From Azohydromonas australica DSM 1124 (GTDB taxonomy: Bacteria; Pseudomonadota; Gammaproteobacteria; Burkholderiales; Burkholderiaceae_C): 64,000 bases of DNA. The notes below the pieces were generated by a model. It was not told the DNA's origin. It saw only the letters and a list, made by a program, of their open reading frames with translations, and searched no databases. The stretch lies in contig NZ_KE387212.1 of assembly GCF_000430725.1 (NCBI RefSeq), positions 137,870-201,869 of the forward strand, in the 5' to 3' direction. Positions 60,578-64,000 of the stretch are shown in pieces; the first letter of the stretch is position 1, and every line of letters starts with the position of its first letter. Both the position numbers and the translations under genes were made by a program.

Positions 60578-61031
60578 CCATGGCTCACCCTAGAAGCCGC
60601 TCATAGATAACGCGGACAGCGCCATATTCCTCCGGTATTCTTGGAGGGTGCCGCATGCTGTTCGATGACGATGACCCGGATGGAGTGGGCGACTAGCTGT
60701 TCCTCTTATCGTCGTCAAAACATGGTGTCAACAGCCGGCGTATAAATTTTTCCTTCTAACAAGGGACGTTCTCCACCATCAGACGTCGGATGCGTCAGCT
60801 AAAGTGTCAACAAATCCGGCTATCGAGCCCGAAGCATCCCGACTTGTTTACACACCGCGACTTTCGGCCGCCGCACTAGATGCTTTGTCAACCGTCAAAC
60901 GAACACGCTAACAGTCCGTCCGCAATCAGCGCCTGCACCGCCTATGAAGCCTGTTCAAAGAATAATAAACACAAACGGAAGCACATCGGGCGCACATCAA
61001 CATTTTATTTACGTCAACCAGCGAAAAACTT
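60578..61031. other. Spacer with repeated GTGTCAAC-type words between the recombinase operon and the defence locus
   Basis: A 454-bp AT-richer stretch without a convincing gene. GTGTCAACA occurs at 60725-60733 and 60804-60812, each followed closely by CCGGC. Related TTGTCAACC (60885-60893) and GTCAACC (61013-61019) follow. The complement TTGACACC occurs at 51706-51713 beside the first recombinase start. The words could be recombinase arm sites, an internal end of a smaller unit, or operators of the defence locus. A 13-codon ATG frame near 60656 is too short to support. The promoter of the defence operon must also lie here. Confidence 0.5.
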
Positions 61032-61685
61032 GTGAGCGGCACATCAAACACCAGCAACCCGCTTGCCTCGCCACAACGCGAACATTCGGGCGCGACAACC
61101 TATGGCAAGTTTGAGTATCAATACCACTGGGCACTATGCAAGGCACTCAACCTTCATAACGAAGGCAAAGAATATGTTGTGTTTGTCGAGTATCACGAAG
61201 ACGTAATCGTCGGGGATAGTCTTGACGCAGACCAAGTGCAATTTCATTTTCATCAAGTAAAAAACTATGCCGGCGGACCGTGGAAAATAAAAAAAATCAT
61301 TACCAGACAAAAAGCAGACGGATCGAAAGAAAAGTCGTCAATTCTGGCGAAGATGATTTCCGGTGTAAAAGGCAAGCCCTTTTATGGCCGCTTGCTGTCT
61401 CTCGGTCTCGTAAACGCAACCGGCTTTGAGCTGGAGCTAGCCACGGCAGGCTTGAGTCTTTCCACCATCTTTGTTGACGATCTCTCTCCTGCAGCGAAGG
61501 CACAGTTAGCGGCGGCACTGAAGGCAGAGATTGGCGACGACGATATACCCGGCATACTTTGTTTTATCGTCTCAGATCTTCCCACGCAACGTTTCCAAGA
61601 AACGTCGATAGGTCACATCGCGGGCTGTCTTGAGTCAAAAATCCAAATTGCGGGTATCGTGCAAAAAGCATATATCTGGCTTTAA
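61032..61685 (+). CDS. Cap4/DUF4297-type dsDNA nuclease domain protein (Lamassu/ABC-3C-like nuclease)
   Basis: A 217-residue protein, probably the nuclease component of a three-component ABC defence system. The PD-(D/E)xK-type active-site pattern is clear: GKFEYQYHWAL early, FVEYHEDVIV with Glu53 and Asp57, and Gln75-Val-Lys77 in FHQVKNYAGG. This matches Cap4/DUF4297 dsDNA endonucleases, as in Lamassu LmuA. Usual proteins of this type have about 370 residues. Here a stop comes at 217 and a second frame begins at the overlapping TAATG, so the gene may be split. The GTG start at 61032 has only weak upstream support. Confidence 0.78.
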   Translation: MSGTSNTSNPLASPQREHSGATTYGKFEYQYHWALCKALNLHNEGKEYVVFVEYHEDVIVGDSLDADQVQFHFHQVKNYAGGPWKIKKIITRQKADGSKEKSSILAKMISGVKGKPFYGRLLSLGLVNATGFELELATAGLSLSTIFVDDLSPAAKAQLAAALKAEIGDDDIPGILCFIVSDLPTQRFQETSIGHIAGCLESKIQIAGIVQKAYIWL

Positions 61686-62143
61686 TGGACGATCTTCGTC
61701 GCAAAGGGGCACTACCTTTAGATTTTACAAAATGGGACCACTGCGTAAGAGAGAAAGGGATTACATCAAAAAACGTCCAAGATGTCATCAAACTCTACTC
61801 GCATGAGCCAACTATCGACAAGGCACTAGAGACGTTTCACAAGGGGCTGACTATCCTAAATGCAGACAGCGGCTCTGTCGTAACCCTTGCTAGAAGTTTC
61901 AAGCGCCACTACCAACAAGTTAGCTTTGAGCGATCGCTGCGTCAAATAAGCACAAATAAGACGGTCAGCGAGGCTGTGAACACAATTCTCGACCAGCCTG
62001 ATAGCGAAGCCATTATCAATGCAGGGCTGAACACTTTTTTAAACGCTGTCTTGCGCATAATTCCGGAGGAGAAAAAGAATGACTTTCCGGATCCTCAAAT
62101 TTTGAAAACCGCCATCATTTATGAATTCTCAAAACAGTTCTAA
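61685..62143 (+). CDS. Second ORF of the defence locus: nuclease C-terminal part or middle component
   Basis: A 152-residue mostly helical protein (LRRKGALPLDFTKWDHCVREKGITSKNVQDVI at the N-terminus, IIPEEKKNDFPDPQILKTAIIYEF near the end). Its ATG overlaps the nuclease stop (TAATG, 1 bp). Two readings are open. The helical region with RKGALPLDF and KGITSKNV resembles the C-terminal half of DUF4297 proteins, and the summed length (about 369) is normal for them; then a one-base shift near 61682 split one gene. Alternatively it is the small middle component (LmuC-like) of the system, made by coupled translation. I lean to the first reading. Confidence 0.6.
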   Translation: MDDLRRKGALPLDFTKWDHCVREKGITSKNVQDVIKLYSHEPTIDKALETFHKGLTILNADSGSVVTLARSFKRHYQQVSFERSLRQISTNKTVSEAVNTILDQPDSEAIINAGLNTFLNAVLRIIPEEKKNDFPDPQILKTAIIYEFSKQF

Positions 62144-62202
62144 GCCAAAAAGCAATGCCGCAAACTACAAACTGCTCGTCCGAAACCTAAGAAACAAGTG
62201 CC

Positions 62203-63690
62203 ATGAAAAAATTGATATTCAACCGCTTGACGGCGATCTCCGATTCCATCGGGTGTGGCGGGCAATTCGAATTAGGTCCAAAGCTGAATCTAATAACGGG
62301 TAATGACAATAGCGTTGGCAAATCAACGCTCGCGAAGCTGTTCTTATGGGGCTTGGGCTGTGATGCACAATTCGACACTACCTGGAGCGCATTCGATGTG
62401 CGCGTCCTCGTAGAGTTTCGAATCGAAGACGAAGCCCTTAAGATTGCCCGACAAGGTAACCAAGTATGGTTAGGCAAAAGTGATGGCTCGTGGCAACGGT
62501 ACTCAAAAATAACCGGAGATTATGCGGCAACTTTTGCCGAACTAGTTGGCTTCAAGGCATTGCTGCCAAATCGGGCAGATGCGTCCAAACTTGAAGTGCC
62601 GCCACCAGCGTTCTACTTTTTGCCGTTTTATATTGATCAGCGAAAAAGCTGGGATCAAGCTTGGGCGGGATTTGACGGCCTCCATCAATACGCAAAGTGG
62701 CAAAAAACCATTATTGAGTACCACACAGGGTACCTTGGGACTCGACACTTTGAAATTGAGAGAGCGCTGACGATCACAATGCCTAAGAAACGTGAGGCGC
62801 AGGAGGTTGTCAAAAAGATAGAGGCCGCGATATCGGTCGTAAACGAATACGCTCCACCTTCGGACCGTATAATTGCGATATCAAGCGACGAAGTGGACTC
62901 GCTCGTGGCTGATATTGCAGAGTCGCTGTCGCATCTCCAAAAGCACCAAGAAGAGCTGCTGGACAAGATATCCAAGCTTCAAATCGAGAAAGAAGTGGCC
63001 GAAAGTCAGCTTAAAATTGCAACTGCCGCCGCTAAAGAACTAGGAGAAGATTATACTTTTTCCGTTGAAAATATTGAGAAAGATGTTTTGGTGTGTCCAA
63101 TATGTGGCACCGAGCACGATAACTCGCTCCTTAGTCGCTCATCCATATTGGCAGACAGAGATAAGGCGCTTGAGGTCGCAGATCGTTTGTCTACTAGCGT
63201 CCGAACCTACGAGGTTAAGCTCGCACAATTGAAAGCAGTCTTGTCGAACACCAAGCAAGAAATCGATGCTATAGAAAAGAGATGCGCGACAAAAATCGAT
63301 CCGGATGGTGATGCCGCTAACCAGAGTGCGTCGGCCTTCATTGAAGGGCTAGCGTCTGCAGCTGTTCAAAAGAAAGTTTTCAGAACCCGTAATGAGAAGC
63401 TGGGAGTCATCAAAGAAATAGAGCGCGACAACAGGTTATTGAAGAAACAACAGCGCGGATTAATGCCAAAGGAAACCCGCGAAGACATGAACGACGAGTT
63501 TGCAGGCACGCTGCGTCAGTATGCCGCACGACTCAGCACAACAGGTGTCAATTTGGCCCCTGTGCGTGCTCCTACCGACTACAAAAAGCTTTACGGCAGC
63601 GGTGGAGCAGCTGAGAGCGTTCGCGGGCTACTTGCTTATTACTTGGCTGTGTTGCGCCGAATCTATGATAGGACTTACGCAAAAGTTTGA
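62203..63690 (+). CDS. SMC-like ATPase of the ABC-3C/Lamassu-like system, C-terminally truncated by an insertion sequence
   Basis: The frame encodes 495 residues of an SMC/Rad50-like protein. Walker A is G33-N-D-N-S-V-G-K40-S41 (LITGNDNSVGKSTLAKL). Long helical arms follow from about residue 185. A zinc-hook-like CPIC (Cys298-Cys301) sits midway between the arms. The returning arm leads into a signature-like GSGGAAESVRGLLAYYLAVL (about 465-485). The frame then ends before Walker B and the D-loop, where IS701-like sequence begins. Related ATPases have over 600 residues. Without Walker B the protein should not hydrolyse ATP, so the defence system is probably inactive. It starts 59 bp after the previous ORF. 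Confidence 0.8.
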   Translation: MKKLIFNRLTAISDSIGCGGQFELGPKLNLITGNDNSVGKSTLAKLFLWGLGCDAQFDTTWSAFDVRVLVEFRIEDEALKIARQGNQVWLGKSDGSWQRYSKITGDYAATFAELVGFKALLPNRADASKLEVPPPAFYFLPFYIDQRKSWDQAWAGFDGLHQYAKWQKTIIEYHTGYLGTRHFEIERALTITMPKKREAQEVVKKIEAAISVVNEYAPPSDRIIAISSDEVDSLVADIAESLSHLQKHQEELLDKISKLQIEKEVAESQLKIATAAAKELGEDYTFSVENIEKDVLVCPICGTEHDNSLLSRSSILADRDKALEVADRLSTSVRTYEVKLAQLKAVLSNTKQEIDAIEKRCATKIDPDGDAANQSASAFIEGLASAAVQKKVFRTRNEKLGVIKEIERDNRLLKKQQRGLMPKETREDMNDEFAGTLRQYAARLSTTGVNLAPVRAPTDYKKLYGSGGAAESVRGLLAYYLAVLRRIYDRTYAKV

Positions 63691-64000
63691 TAGAAAATCA
63701 TAGAAATCCCATGAATTAATTTCAACTTGAACTTCTTGAAAGCATAGATCATAGTTTTGTCTTTCACTAGGCGGCGACATGAATCCATCCCGCGTGGACT
63801 ACTGTCAGTTCCTGTTATCGAGTCAGGTCAACTTCACCTTGACGCACTATGCCGAGCATCATGCCCACTTTAGCCATGACGCCCTCAATCGGTATTTGAA
63901 CGGCGAGCGCATCACATCACGCATCATTTGGGAAAACATTCGGCCGCACGTGATTCCCAGCGCTCATGGCTATCTGATTTTTGACGATACCGTACTCGAC
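63673..64000 (+). mobile_element. IS701-like insertion sequence, left part (runs off the window)
   Basis: The SMC-like frame breaks off at about 63673-63685, and from there a roughly 100-bp leader precedes a transposase ATG at 63779. The transposase reads on to the window edge. I cannot fix the exact outer base or the terminal inverted repeat because the right end is missing. Composition and context indicate that it inserted into the ATPase gene after the defence locus was in place. Confidence 0.75.
63779..64000 (+). CDS. IS701-family-like transposase, N-terminal part
   Basis: Seventy-four codons are visible with no stop before the window edge. The sequence starts MNPSRVDYCQFLLSSQVNF, continues with FSHDALNRYL and reaches GYLIFDDTVLD, which holds the first catalytic Asp of the DDE domain. 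The order DYCQFLLSSQ, SHDxxNRYL, WENIRP and FDDTVLD is that of IS701-type transposases. The ATG at 63779 follows AGGCGG. Full length (about 330-400 residues) cannot be checked. Confidence 0.85.
   Translation, partial: MNPSRVDYCQFLLSSQVNFTLTHYAEHHAHFSHDALNRYLNGERITSRIIWENIRPHVIPSAHGYLIFDDTVLD

Larger units (their letters stand above)
51613..64000 (+). mobile_element. Integrated three-recombinase mobile element with defence cargo (left end and body)
   Basis: The left edge lies near 51613, where lysR homology stops. Inside are a terminator, three tyrosine recombinases, two small proteins, a RecD2-like helicase, a Lamassu/ABC-3C-like locus and an IS701-like insertion. The composition is less GC-rich than the chromosome to the left. 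The right end is outside the window, because the 3' part of lysR never reappears. The arrangement recalls Tn554-type TnpABC, recombinase-in-trio and gamma-mobile-trio elements, but the protein sizes and the helicase differ from what I know of those. It may be a distinct class. Confidence 0.8.

Noticed and set aside
60656..60697. Thirteen-codon ATG frame rich in Asp after the helicase gene
   Set aside because: Too short and unsupported; may be a remnant but nothing recognisable.
62121..62303. Possible 60-residue ORF between the second defence ORF and the SMC-like ATPase
   Set aside because: It overlaps both neighbours in another frame and has no ribosome-binding site; too short to support as a separate middle component.
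1..64000. CRISPR arrays, tRNA and rRNA genes
   Set aside because: No regularly spaced identical repeats and no cloverleaf or rRNA-like conserved stretch was recognised on either strand.

Overview
The window is a very GC-rich chromosomal segment from a betaproteobacterium, most likely Burkholderiales. The evidence is six separate TctC/Bug-type periplasmic solute receptors, many LysR regulators, a PEP-CTERM protein, a MobA-type hydroxybenzoate hydroxylase and CoA-dependent aromatic catabolism. From about 51.6 kb the composition becomes visibly less GC-rich, and from about 60.6 kb it is AT-richer still. This marks an integrated mobile element.

Region by region. (1) 0-0.74 kb: the 3' end of a hybrid sensor kinase. 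(2) 0.75-7.9 kb: a LysR gene divergent from an operon of Bug receptor, ADP-forming acyl-CoA synthetase, two crotonases and an aldehyde dehydrogenase, apparently an uptake-sensing and acyl-CoA catabolic unit. (3) 8-12.3 kb: a secreted cyanophycinase-like peptidase, an aldo/keto reductase, an MFS exporter and a LysR. (4) 12.3-21.1 kb: an envelope and surface block with a membrane glycosyltransferase, an acyltransferase, a BcsS-like outer-membrane protein, a PEP-CTERM protein with a candidate sigma-54 promoter, a BON-domain protein and small membrane or secreted proteins. (5) 21.2-25.9 kb: LysR, aldehyde dehydrogenase, Bug receptor and maleylacetate reductase. (6) 26-38.7 kb: a PhoX-like protein, a TetR regulator followed by a perfect palindromic operator, then hydrolase, VOC protein, aryl-CoA ligase, thioesterase, FAD hydroxylase, Bug receptor and maleate isomerase. 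This set fits a salicylyl-CoA/gentisate-type route. A convergent mobA-like 3-hydroxybenzoate 4-monooxygenase with its own Bug receptor follows. (7) 39.3-41.3 kb: a GIDE-domain membrane protein and LemA. (8) 41.7-51.0 kb: LysR, Bug receptor and a set of dehydrogenase, epimerase, Gfo/Idh/MocA and SDR genes of unknown substrate, then a convergent MlrC-like M81 peptidase and another Bug receptor.

(9) 51.16 kb to the window end: a lysR gene is cut after about 150 codons by a mobile element. Just inside the junction lies an intrinsic terminator, followed by a tightly coupled six-gene operon: three large tyrosine recombinases (the middle one catalytically degenerate), two small proteins with coiled-coil segments, and a RecD2-like helicase. 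A 454-bp AT-richer spacer with repeated GTGTCAAC-type words follows, then a Lamassu/ABC-three-component-like defence locus (Cap4/DUF4297-type nuclease, a small second ORF, and an SMC-like ATPase with a CPxC hook). The ATPase is truncated by an IS701-like insertion sequence that runs off the window. The right end of the element and the 3' half of lysR are not in view.

The most notable system is the three-recombinase/helicase element with its defence cargo, apparently inactivated by the IS. Secondary points are the six orphan Bug receptors, the TetR palindrome and the sigma-54-like promoter of the PEP-CTERM gene.
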